A stretch of 16,928 bases of DNA. Origin: Brevundimonas sp. (GTDB lineage Bacteria > Pseudomonadota > Alphaproteobacteria > Caulobacterales > Caulobacteraceae). This document shows, piece by piece, positions 7,801 through 12,971 of this stretch. Each line of letters starts with the position of its first letter. Within the stretch, counting starts at the first letter, position 1. Below the pieces are notes generated by a model. It was given only the letters and a program-made list of their open reading frames with translations, was not told the origin of the DNA and searched no databases. Location: assembly GCA_031119155.1 (NCBI GenBank), contig JAVHYH010000020.1, positions 1-16,928 on the forward strand, given 5' to 3'. A program made the position numbers and the translations under genes.

Positions 7801-9114
7801 AGCCATCGGACTCACCAGGCCTGTCCGCCGCTGTTTCGTCCGGTGACGACGGACATCCACGGCGAGAAGCGGTTCACCTCGACGATCGCCCGTCGGCTCG
7901 ACTCCCTCGGCGCCCTGACGCGCGGCGAGCGTCGCACGGCCGGGGCGGGCCTGTTCCGGGCGGAGGACAATCTGGAAAGCCCCTGGGCCCGCCGCGCGCT
8001 GCTCGTCTTCTACGGGGCGCTCGACTTCGGCGAGCTGTCGTCGATGACGCTTGAGGCTTTCGAGGCCAAAACCGGGTTGAAGCTCCGCGACGCCGACGGG
8101 GGTCTGAAGCCGTCTGACGATCTGCCGCCGATCCACACCTTCCTCAATCGCCTTCTGGCGCTGCGGATCGCGGACCAGAACGCGCTGTTCGCCGACTTTG
8201 ATCGCATCCTCTCCGGCGTTCTGGAGCGCGCGTCCGCGGCGGGCGACCTCGACCGCGGACTGGAAGACATCCATGCCGAGTCCCTGACCGTGGTCGCGGA
8301 GGAGACCATTCGCACGGACGTTTCGACGGGGGCGGAAACCGCGCTGATCACCTTCGACCTCCGGACGCGGCGCGAGATCGTCAGCGCAGATGCGGCGCTG
8401 GATGCAGCGCAGGGCACGGCCTTCCGCCTCGTGACCAATGCACGCTCGGGACGCGCCGCCCTGGCCCAGCTGGGCCTGACCACCACGACCGACGACGACC
8501 GGCTCGTGCCGGCCGTTCGGCTTCTGCGGCCTGACCAGCATCAGGTGACGCCGGAGACGACCTTCGTGGAGAGCGCCTGGGTCGAAACCGACGAGGCCGG
8601 CTGGCGCGCCGTCTGGACCGCGGAAGCCGAGGCCGCCGATCCGTGGCGGACGCGACGGCTGACCCTCGCCACCGGCCTGCTGCTGCCGATCTGGGGAAAG
8701 CTGCCGTCCAAAGGCTGTTCAGTGCGTCGGGTGCGGGCCCCGGACGGCCGGCGCTGGCTGGGACGGGTGCTGGACGACCTGCAGACCGCCGGCCTTAAGG
8801 CGGCGCTCGGACTGGGCGTCCTCGGCGACGCCTGGGCGGACGGCGGGCGGGTGGTGACGGCCGTGCTGGACCGCAATGTGCAGCTCGCCCTCTCCGGCGG
8901 ACTCTGGCTTAAGCGATCGCGCGTCATGGATCGCTGGCGGCTGGAGGTCGTCGGCGGGCGCAGCGACCGCGACGCCCTGGTCGCACTCGGCTGCTTCGTC
9001 GAGATCATCGCCTATGCGCCTCGCTTCTTCGTCCCTGCGGATCGCCCGGACGTGGTGGAGGCGGTGCTCCGTCGCCATCCGGTCCAGTCGGTGCTGGACG
9101 GCGCGGCGGCTTGA
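4846..9114 (+). CDS. DNA methyltransferase-strawberry notch helicase fusion
   Basis: A 1,422-residue protein joining two activities on one chain. Residues 125-310 form an adenine-methyltransferase-like domain: LEPSAGTGLIA (from 147) binds S-adenosylmethionine and NPPF (213-216) is the catalytic motif of N6-adenine enzymes. Residues 440-690 form the first helicase lobe: Walker A GDGTGCGK (475-482), SRNDALLEDARRDW, then DEAH (584-587) and SATGAT. The second lobe is of strawberry-notch type: FMSGRKRILIFSDAGGTGRSYHAD (from 933) and the arginine finger region QGLGRSHRTHQ (981-991). The rest has no clear match. Such proteins are frequent on plasmids and integrative elements and may modify and remodel incoming DNA. 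In-frame TTG and ATG codons lie upstream (4687, 4759), but the hairpin at 4724-4752 and the ribosome site favour 4846. It is convergent with the NRDE gene, with 20 bases between. Confidence 0.87.
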   Translation: MAAAPSASLSLFSAAGPCDRAANVLAAARALAAHLARSRPLDRRLVADVMTLAFGGSDADGVWIWRDAYEAIEAATVLQIRRLAPQVSRLEDAPAAITALLSTVGGLGLTHSRRSEAQVALDQFSTPPELAALVVLAAQVRPGDAVLEPSAGTGLIAAVAEACGGVLTLNELADDRADLLDGLFVPATRSRIDGRHVDDLLPGAGGFDVVVCNPPFTDLEVHLTAALSALADGGRLAAIVPVSALLDDSLMRRLGARGRLIARIGLPSRAFARHGTSVETGLLVVDRREGDPTVPALASGEDLAACAALAAAVPERATARPRVRLEIAAHALLAPRDRSLALPSGRLGFLAGAAPVAYETRPWSGEGRDIGLYQAHRLARISLAEERPHPSPLVESGPMASVAPPAPTYRPVLPSTVWGEGRISDAQLETVIYAGEAHAGRLPAWWTVGEAAHQLSLSREEAEGAFQLRRGFFLGDGTGCGKGREIAAVIADNMAQGRTRALWLSRNDALLEDARRDWRAIGGGAHDLVPLNSWKLGESVRLDKGIVFTTYATLRQPARGQKISRLDQIVAWLGRDFDGVIAFDEAHAMANAAGGGKGARGTKKPSLQGMAGLALQNRLPNARILYVSATGATTAENLAYAARLGLWGGPEAPFVTRDDFLDAMDRGGVAAMELVARELKALGLYVARSLSFEGVEYEPLFHALTQDDIVIWDAWADAFQLIHANLSEALKATGFSDAEGKAKSGMAASAVHSAFEGAKLRFFGHLLAGLKAPTLAASIRTDLAEGRSAVVQIVSTNEAVMERRLASIPPEEWTNLSIDLTPREYVLDYLREAFPVNLMDAVEAADGAVTLVPVMVDGRPAVSQEALRRREDLIERMALLPAVPGVLDALLDAFGTDAVAEITGRSRRVVVRDGRRRVERRGASAARSETDAFMSGRKRILIFSDAGGTGRSYHADLSAANRQRRAHYLVEPGWRADNAIQGLGRSHRTHQACPPLFRPVTTDIHGEKRFTSTIARRLDSLGALTRGERRTAGAGLFRAEDNLESPWARRALLVFYGALDFGELSSMTLEAFEAKTGLKLRDADGGLKPSDDLPPIHTFLNRLLALRIADQNALFADFDRILSGVLERASAAGDLDRGLEDIHAESLTVVAEETIRTDVSTGAETALITFDLRTRREIVSADAALDAAQGTAFRLVTNARSGRAALAQLGLTTTTDDDRLVPAVRLLRPDQHQVTPETTFVESAWVETDEAGWRAVWTAEAEAADPWRTRRLTLATGLLLPIWGKLPSKGCSVRRVRAPDGRRWLGRVLDDLQTAGLKAALGLGVLGDAWADGGRVVTAVLDRNVQLALSGGLWLKRSRVMDRWRLEVVGGRSDRDALVALGCFVEIIAYAPRFFVPADRPDVVEAVLRRHPVQSVLDGAAA

Positions 9115-9134
9115 GCCTTGTTGGCGGCTGAGCT

Positions 9135-9854
9135 TCAGATCAGCCAGTGAAACGCGATTTCGGTTTCGCCGGTGAGGGCTCCGGTCGCGTCGAAGCGCCG
9201 CTCCCAGATCCGTCCGCGTCCGGCGCGATCCACGGCGACGACGGTGCTGCAGCGTGTCCCGTACAGGTCGTTGAGAAGGAAGATCGGGCGCGCCAGCTCG
9301 GCCGGGCGACCCTCCACCCGATCGTCGAGCGGGCCGAACAGGCCTTCCGGTCCTGTCGGTGCGGTCTCGAGCCAGGCCTGCGCCGCCAGGGTCAGTCGCT
9401 CCTTCCGGTCCCACGGCGCACCCAGCAGTCCGTTGGAGAGGGCATGCCAGCCGCGCGCGAGCGGACGGTCCAGAGCCTCCGGTCGATTGGTGCTCTCCCG
9501 CGCCTCGCCGTCGGCGACCACGATCAGGTTGAAGGGGTTGTAGCGGGAGGGCTGGGCGGCGGCGAAGGGCGTGCGGCTGGCGAGCGCGTTCCGGACGAGG
9601 CCGCCCCGGCTCAGTCGATCCGGGTCCGGCGGTCCCTGACCGGTGACATTGGTGACGACGGCGAAGCGGGGGTGGTGTTCAGAGACGCCCAGCCACATCC
9701 CGCCGGACAGCAGGTCGCGCCCGCCGATCAGGCCGGATCCGTCGGACCAGCGCGCCAGCGGCGCGGAGGGGCGGGCGTGGGCTTCGTCGCGGTTGCCGGC
9801 CGCGATCAGCAGCCAGTCCGGGTGGATGTCCCAGGCGAGGGTCAGAACGCACAT
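9135..9854 (-). CDS. NRDE (TANGO2-like) family protein
   Basis: A 239-residue protein of the NRDE/TANGO2 family, named for the motif seen at residues 21-24 (AAGNRDEAH). Cys2 directly after the initiator Met matches the family, in which an N-terminal nucleophile role has been proposed. Other family traits are GGRDLLSGGMWLGV (44-57), FAVVTNVTG, RGGLVRNAL, NPFNLIVVADG and HALSNGLLGAPWDRKERL. The function in bacteria is not settled; eukaryotic relatives are linked to Golgi organisation and haem handling. The start at 9854 is chosen because the conserved MCVLTL begins there, though no strong ribosome site is visible; longer in-frame extension upstream lacks any family similarity. It lies on the opposite strand between the helicase and ssb genes, so it is either cargo or a relic of insertion. 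Length is about normal for bacterial members. Confidence 0.88.
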   Translation of the reverse strand: MCVLTLAWDIHPDWLLIAAGNRDEAHARPSAPLARWSDGSGLIGGRDLLSGGMWLGVSEHHPRFAVVTNVTGQGPPDPDRLSRGGLVRNALASRTPFAAAQPSRYNPFNLIVVADGEARESTNRPEALDRPLARGWHALSNGLLGAPWDRKERLTLAAQAWLETAPTGPEGLFGPLDDRVEGRPAELARPIFLLNDLYGTRCSTVVAVDRAGRGRIWERRFDATGALTGETEIAFHWLI

Positions 9855-9906
9855 GCGCCAGCATCGCGCGAAAGCGGAGCGATGGCGACACGCAAGGTGG
9901 GATCGC

Positions 9907-9924
9907 CCGGGCGAAAGCGCCCGG
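9907..9924. other. Hairpin in the NRDE-ssb1 divergent region
   Basis: CCGGGCG (9907-9913) pairs perfectly with CGCCCGG (9918-9924) around AAAG. It has no T run on either strand and lies between divergent genes, so it is not an intrinsic terminator; it could sit in either leader. Confidence 0.4.
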
Positions 9925-9936
9925 ACGGGCCGGGAA

Positions 9937-10010
9937 GGAAGGGAGGGGCCGGGTGAAGCGGAGTGGGGAAGATCGGCTTCCCGCGCGCTTCGGATCAACA
10001 GGAGACTGAC
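9937..10010 (+). promoter_or_regulatory. Structured leader of ssb1 (repeat leader copy 4)
   Basis: A tract GGAAGGGAGGGGCCGGG (9937-9953) is followed by a two-tier hairpin: outer stem GAAGCG (9955-9960) with CGCTTC (9986-9991), inner stem GGGAAG (9966-9971) with CTTCCC (9977-9982), loop ATCGG. The loop is identical to that of the gcrA-like leader. CAGGAGA lies before the ATG at 10011. Confidence 0.5.
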
Positions 10011-10376
10011 ATGCAGACCATGGTGTTCACGGGCCGCCTCGCGGCCGACCCCCAAATCGGTGACGACTTCGGCAAGGCGGTGTTTCGGCTGCTCGAGCAA
10101 CGGGGGACCGACAATGCCGGCAAGCCCCGGCTGGTCGGCGTCAACTGCGTCAGCTGGTCGAAAGGCCTGAACGAGAAGGTCATCGCCCGAGGGCTTGCGC
10201 AGGGCTGCGAGGCCGTCGTCATCGGCGCCTTCATCGACACCGCCTACACGGCCCGGGACGGATCGGAGCGGACCGCCAAGGAGCTGGTGGTCAACCGGCT
10301 GACCGTCCTCGACTGGGCGGAAGATCGCCAGGCCGAAGCGAGGGCCGCGGGGGCGGACGACCGCGCCGCCGCCTGA
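10011..10376 (+). CDS. SSB-like OB-fold protein without acidic tail
   Basis: A 121-residue protein that aligns with the next gene product: MQT at the start, LAADP, FRLLE, a Val-Asn-Cys strand, VVIGAFI, and a turn with ARDGSERTAKEL. This is the pattern of a single-stranded DNA binding OB fold, but shorter and diverged. The C-terminus ends in AEARAAGADDRAAA and lacks the acidic tip with DxxPF by which SSB proteins recruit partners. It is therefore more likely a specialised strand-coating protein than a full SSB. The start is supported by AGGAGA and a 5-base gap. The second ssb-like gene starts 36 bases after its stop with a nearly identical ribosome region (GGAGACTGAC then ATG), which suggests tandem duplication. 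Confidence 0.72.
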   Translation: MQTMVFTGRLAADPQIGDDFGKAVFRLLEQRGTDNAGKPRLVGVNCVSWSKGLNEKVIARGLAQGCEAVVIGAFIDTAYTARDGSERTAKELVVNRLTVLDWAEDRQAEARAAGADDRAAA

Positions 10377-10412
10377 TCCCGACAACCCATTTTCATTTCA
10401 AGGAGACTGACC

Positions 10413-10850
10413 ATGCAAACCCTCACCCTCGAAGGCTATCTGGCCGCGGATCCCTCAATCCTGTCGGCGCAGGCGTCCGGCAAGAAGCGCGCGAGCTTCC
10501 GTGTGCTCGAAACCACCCGGTTCCGCCGTGCGAGCGGCGAGCCGGGCGAACGGACGACCGGCTTCAACTGCATCTGCTTCAATGAGGCGACGGCCGAAAA
10601 CTACATCCAGCCCTATGCCCGCAAGGGCAGCCGCGTGGTCATCCAGGGCCATGTCGAGAATGACACCTGGACGGGCAAGGACGGGGTCGAACACTACGAC
10701 CTGCGCGTCATCGTCAGCGACATCCGGGTGAAGAACCGGCGCGAGACGGCCGAACCGTCCGAGCCCCGCGTCGCGGGGTCCGACGGGGGCTCCGATGGGG
10801 GCGTCGACGCGGGCGGCGGCTACGACCTCAACGACGACATCCCGTTCTGA
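10413..10850 (+). CDS. ssb: Single-stranded DNA-binding protein
   Basis: A 145-residue SSB. The OB fold spans about 1-108: MQTLTLEGYLAADPSI, FRVLETTRFRRASGE, TTGFNCICFNEATAENYIQ, YARKGSRVVIQGHVEND, WTGKDGVEHYDLRVIVSDIRV. A Gly/Asp-rich linker follows, and the protein ends in DLNDDIPF, the acidic tip that binds replication and repair partners. Length is slightly below the usual 160-180 because the linker is short. It probably coats transferred or replicating single strands of the element in the cytoplasm. A strong AAGGAGA ribosome site precedes the ATG. It is the second of two tandem paralogues and is closed by a clear intrinsic terminator, so the two form one unit. The host chromosome should carry its own ssb elsewhere. 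Confidence 0.9.
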   Translation: MQTLTLEGYLAADPSILSAQASGKKRASFRVLETTRFRRASGEPGERTTGFNCICFNEATAENYIQPYARKGSRVVIQGHVENDTWTGKDGVEHYDLRVIVSDIRVKNRRETAEPSEPRVAGSDGGSDGGVDAGGGYDLNDDIPF

Positions 10851-10866
10851 CCGGAACGGGTGCGTG

Positions 10867-10901
10867 AAGGGCCCGGGCGCGCTGCGCTCCGGGCCCTTTT
10901 T
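10867..10901 (+). terminator. Intrinsic terminator after ssb
   Basis: GGGCCCGG (10869-10876) pairs perfectly with CCGGGCCC (10889-10896); inner GCGC pairs extend the stem, and five T residues follow (10897-10901). It lies 18 bases after the ssb stop. A further small hairpin, TCCGTG/CACGGA (10901-10916), follows at once. Confidence 0.9.
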
Positions 10902-10923
10902 CCGTGTGGCCACGGAGGCGGGA

Positions 10924-10972
10924 GGAAGGACGCGGCGGGGCGAGCCATCGGGGCTCGTTGGAGGAGACCGCC
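10924..10972 (+). promoter_or_regulatory. Structured leader of gcrA-like gene (repeat leader copy 5)
   Basis: A tract GGAAGGACGCGGCGGGG (10924-10940) abuts a hairpin at 10941-10957 (CGAGCC, loop ATCGG, GGCTCG). GGAGGAG (10960-10966) and ACCGCC precede the ATG. Compared with the radC leader, the hairpin has the same 6-5-6 size and the same 15-base distance to the ATG, and the stem differs at two base pairs, each changed on both sides. Confidence 0.6.
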
Positions 10973-11380
10973 ATGCCCGTCCGGACCCTAGACCGCATCA
11001 CCCCGCCCAAGCCCCCGCGGCGAAAGGGGCGACGCGCCGGCGCGCGGGCGCGAGCGCCGGGCGCCGAAGTCAATCGGACCGCCATGCTCGCCGCGGGCGA
11101 GCGACTGGCGTTGTCCGGGCCCGGCGGCACGGAGGCGGCGCCGCCAGAGGCGCTGGATCAGCAGCCCCTGGCGCCGCCCCTGGCCGGGGCCGGGTCCATT
11201 CTGTCCGTAAGACGGACGGACTGCCGCTGGCCCTATGGCGACCCCGGGACGGCAGGCTTCAGCCTGTGCGGTCGCCCGACTGAACGTGGGGTCTATTGCG
11301 CCGCGCATGCGGAGATCGCCTACAGGGCGGCGCCGTCGTCGATCGAGGGCCTGATGCGGCTTGTCGACGTCACGTCCTAG
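10973..11380 (+). CDS. GcrA-type protein lacking the DNA-binding domain
   Basis: A 135-residue protein whose C-terminal 55 residues match the end of GcrA, the cell-cycle transcription regulator of alphaproteobacteria: CRWPYGDPGTAGFSLCG then YCAAHAEIAY, with likely metal ligands C84, C99, C109 and H112. In GcrA this part contacts the housekeeping sigma factor, while an N-terminal helix-turn-helix binds DNA at CcrM-methylated sites. That N-terminal domain is absent here: residues 1-32 are instead basic and rich in Pro and Arg, and 33-78 look disordered. It may bind sigma factor or RNA polymerase without GcrA's DNA specificity, as a modulator or competitor; this is inference. The ATG has a strong GGAGGAG site. 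The gene follows the ssb terminator and has its own structured leader, so it is probably a separate transcription unit. Confidence 0.75.
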   Translation: MPVRTLDRITPPKPPRRKGRRAGARARAPGAEVNRTAMLAAGERLALSGPGGTEAAPPEALDQQPLAPPLAGAGSILSVRRTDCRWPYGDPGTAGFSLCGRPTERGVYCAAHAEIAYRAAPSSIEGLMRLVDVTS

Positions 11381-11745
11381 CGGGGTGTATCCCGGCATGG
11401 CGAGACGGCGTCCCTGGGGTGAGCGCCCGGTGGACCCTGCAGGAGCGTCGCGCGGGGACGGCGGCGCGCCGCCGTCTCCATGCCGTGGCGGACCGCATCC
11501 CCGCCGGTATCGGCGCAAGCGATGCGCCGAGATGTGTCGTCGTCGCGAAGGGCGACGACGACCTGCCCCCACACAACGCCCTCCGATCCTGTCACGTCAC
11601 CCCGGAAGTCAACGGCTGCGCCGTTCCCCTCCACGGAGGGCGAGCGGCCCTCCGCTCCGGTGACTGCCGGGGACCCCGCCGTGGCCAGGAACGGGGTCGT
11701 TGCGCATGGGGCGCTCCGACAATTTCTTCTCCAAGGAATGGTTCG
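11381..11745. other. Gene-free segment dense in hairpins
   Basis: No convincing protein is encoded in these 365 bases, though a reading frame runs through them into the next gene. They hold a chain of perfect inverted repeats: a 20-base palindrome at 11457-11476; CGGCGC/GCGCCG at 11511-11529; an 11-pair stem at 11536-11562 (arm GTCGTCGTCGC, loop GAAGG); AACGGC/GCCGTT at 11611-11625; two mutually exclusive stems sharing GGAGGG (11627-11640 and 11635-11653); and GACCCCG/CGGGGTC at 11672-11698. This could be a long regulatory leader of the next gene, a small RNA, or a DNA site for replication or partition. I cannot match it to a known RNA family. Confidence 0.5.
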
Positions 11746-12684
11746 ATGACCCGCTTCAACACCGCCTTCTCCGCCTGCTCGAAGTCCGACTCCGCCTTCG
11801 ACGACCTGACCGCCTCCCTGGGGGATGCGCGACCGCACCCGAGCGAAGACGCCCTGATCCAGCTGGGGCGAGCGCTCATGACCGAACTGGTGGACCTGAT
11901 CTCGGACACCGCGCTGGAAGACTACCAGACCCTCCTCGGCGAAGCCCTCATCGGGGCCTTTCATTCGGCGGCGGGACGGATCGAACGGGACGCGGACCGC
12001 GCCCGGGACGCGATGCGGGCCCTCGACCGGGATTTCGACGGATCGGAAGCCGCCGACGTCGAACTGCAGGACGCGACCGCGAAAGCCCGTTCGGGCGATG
12101 CGGCGACCCGGGCCTGTGAGCTGATCCGGGATGCGGCGTCCGACAGCTGGACGATCGCGACCGGCGAGGTGTGGACCGCCTGGCGGGGATCGCGACGCGG
12201 CTCCTATCTGACCGCCGCGCAGCTGGAGGCCAAACAGGCGATCCGGGCGATCCGCAATCGTCGGTCAGGCGAGGCTGAACCGGGTGGGCCGGTGGTCGCC
12301 TTCCGGGGCGCGCCGACGGCGGACACCGCCGAGGACGCGGGCCGGATCTTCGACGCACTGAACTGGGCGAAGAGCGAATGGCCCGACATGGCGCTCGCGA
12401 CGACCGGGGCGAAGGGCTCCGAGAAGCTGGCGATCAAATGGGCCCAGCAGAAGGGGGTGAAGCTGATCCTCGCCCGCGCGGATTTTGACCTTCATGGGAA
12501 GGCCGCGCCTTTCCGGGCGAATGACGAGCTGATCGCGCTCGAGCCTGAGGTCTGCCTGACCCTGGTCCATTCCGTGGATCGGACGCGGCAACAGCAGCGG
12601 TCGTTCGGGCCGGCGCTCAACCTCGGACAGAAGGCGATGGAGAATGGCCTGAGACATTTGCCGATCAAGGCGCGCGCCGCCTGA
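11746..12684 (+). CDS. DUF2493 domain-containing protein (SLOG-like)
   Basis: A 312-residue protein. Residues 195-275 match the DUF2493 domain, a member of the SLOG-type nucleotide-binding folds: ALATTGAKGSEKLAIKWAQQ (216-235) gives the glycine turn, VKLILARADFDLHGKAAPFRANDELI gives the family's second half, and LEPEVCLTLVHS follows. The first 190 residues are helical and without a family I know. DUF2493 proteins are common on plasmids and integrative elements; a ligand or enzymatic role is not established. The chosen start has AAGGA 9 bases upstream; the frame stays open to 11296, but the upstream part is full of inverted repeats and has no protein-like features. It is followed by a clear terminator, and a highly structured gene-free segment precedes it. 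Confidence 0.82.
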   Translation: MTRFNTAFSACSKSDSAFDDLTASLGDARPHPSEDALIQLGRALMTELVDLISDTALEDYQTLLGEALIGAFHSAAGRIERDADRARDAMRALDRDFDGSEAADVELQDATAKARSGDAATRACELIRDAASDSWTIATGEVWTAWRGSRRGSYLTAAQLEAKQAIRAIRNRRSGEAEPGGPVVAFRGAPTADTAEDAGRIFDALNWAKSEWPDMALATTGAKGSEKLAIKWAQQKGVKLILARADFDLHGKAAPFRANDELIALEPEVCLTLVHSVDRTRQQQRSFGPALNLGQKAMENGLRHLPIKARAA

Positions 12685-12705
12685 AACACCGCGTCTGGAT
12701 CAACG

Positions 12706-12734
12706 ACCCGCTCGGCCTGGCCGGGCGGGTTTTT
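12706..12734 (+). terminator. Intrinsic terminator after the DUF2493 gene
   Basis: ACCCGC (12706-12711) pairs with GCGGGT (12725-12730), with a G-T pair and CGG/CCG continuing inward, and the stem runs into five T residues (12730-12734). It ends the DUF2493 transcript and leaves the relaxase needing its own promoter. Confidence 0.85.
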
Positions 12735-12775
12735 CCATGTCGTCCGGGTGGGCGGTGTCGATAGGGGCGGGTTTG

Positions 12776-12867
12776 ATCGCGCTTGAAGAGGTTTGCGCGA
12801 TGATGTCGGAAATCTGCGTAAGGGGCTGTAGGGCAAGATAAAAGAGAGTGCTTGGCGCTGCGCTTTT
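12776..12867. other. Candidate origin of transfer (oriT)
   Basis: This comparatively AT-rich patch lies just before the relaxase gene. It holds a perfect inverted repeat ATCGCGC/GCGCGAT (12776-12801, 12-base spacer) and, read on the minus strand, TATCTTG followed by CCC (nick expected between 12834 and 12833). P-type (MOBP/VirD2-like) nic sites follow roughly YATCYTG then Y; this fits fully. On the 5' side of that strand the arms AAAAG (12840-12844) and CTTTT (12863-12867) form an inverted repeat that abuts the nick motif, the position such repeats take in RP4-type oriT. The motif is short, so chance remains possible. Confidence 0.38.
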
Positions 12868-12971
12868 GGCCTAGTCTTTTCCGGTGCTTGGCCCGGCGCG
12901 GACCTTCGGCCGACGACTTGCCGGAGGTCGGCGTCGGGAGAGGCGATCCTGGCAAACCCGCGAGGCTGGAC

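Noticed and set aside
5992..8541. 849-residue frame on the minus strand across the helicase
   Set aside because: Low-complexity shadow of the helicase frame, which carries Walker A, DEAH and other motifs.
11296..11745. N-terminal extension of the DUF2493 protein
   Set aside because: Cys/Arg-rich translation of a hairpin-filled region, overlapping the gcrA-like gene.
12943..12953. ATCCTG on the plus strand as an alternative nic site
   Set aside because: It is followed by G rather than a pyrimidine, has no adjacent inverted repeat, and a hexamer is expected by chance.
12852..12971. Relaxase extension from TTG
   Set aside because: The ribosome site is too close to the TTG, and the stretch overlaps the AT-rich candidate oriT; kept only as an alternative because of its relaxase-like DDLPEVGVGRG.
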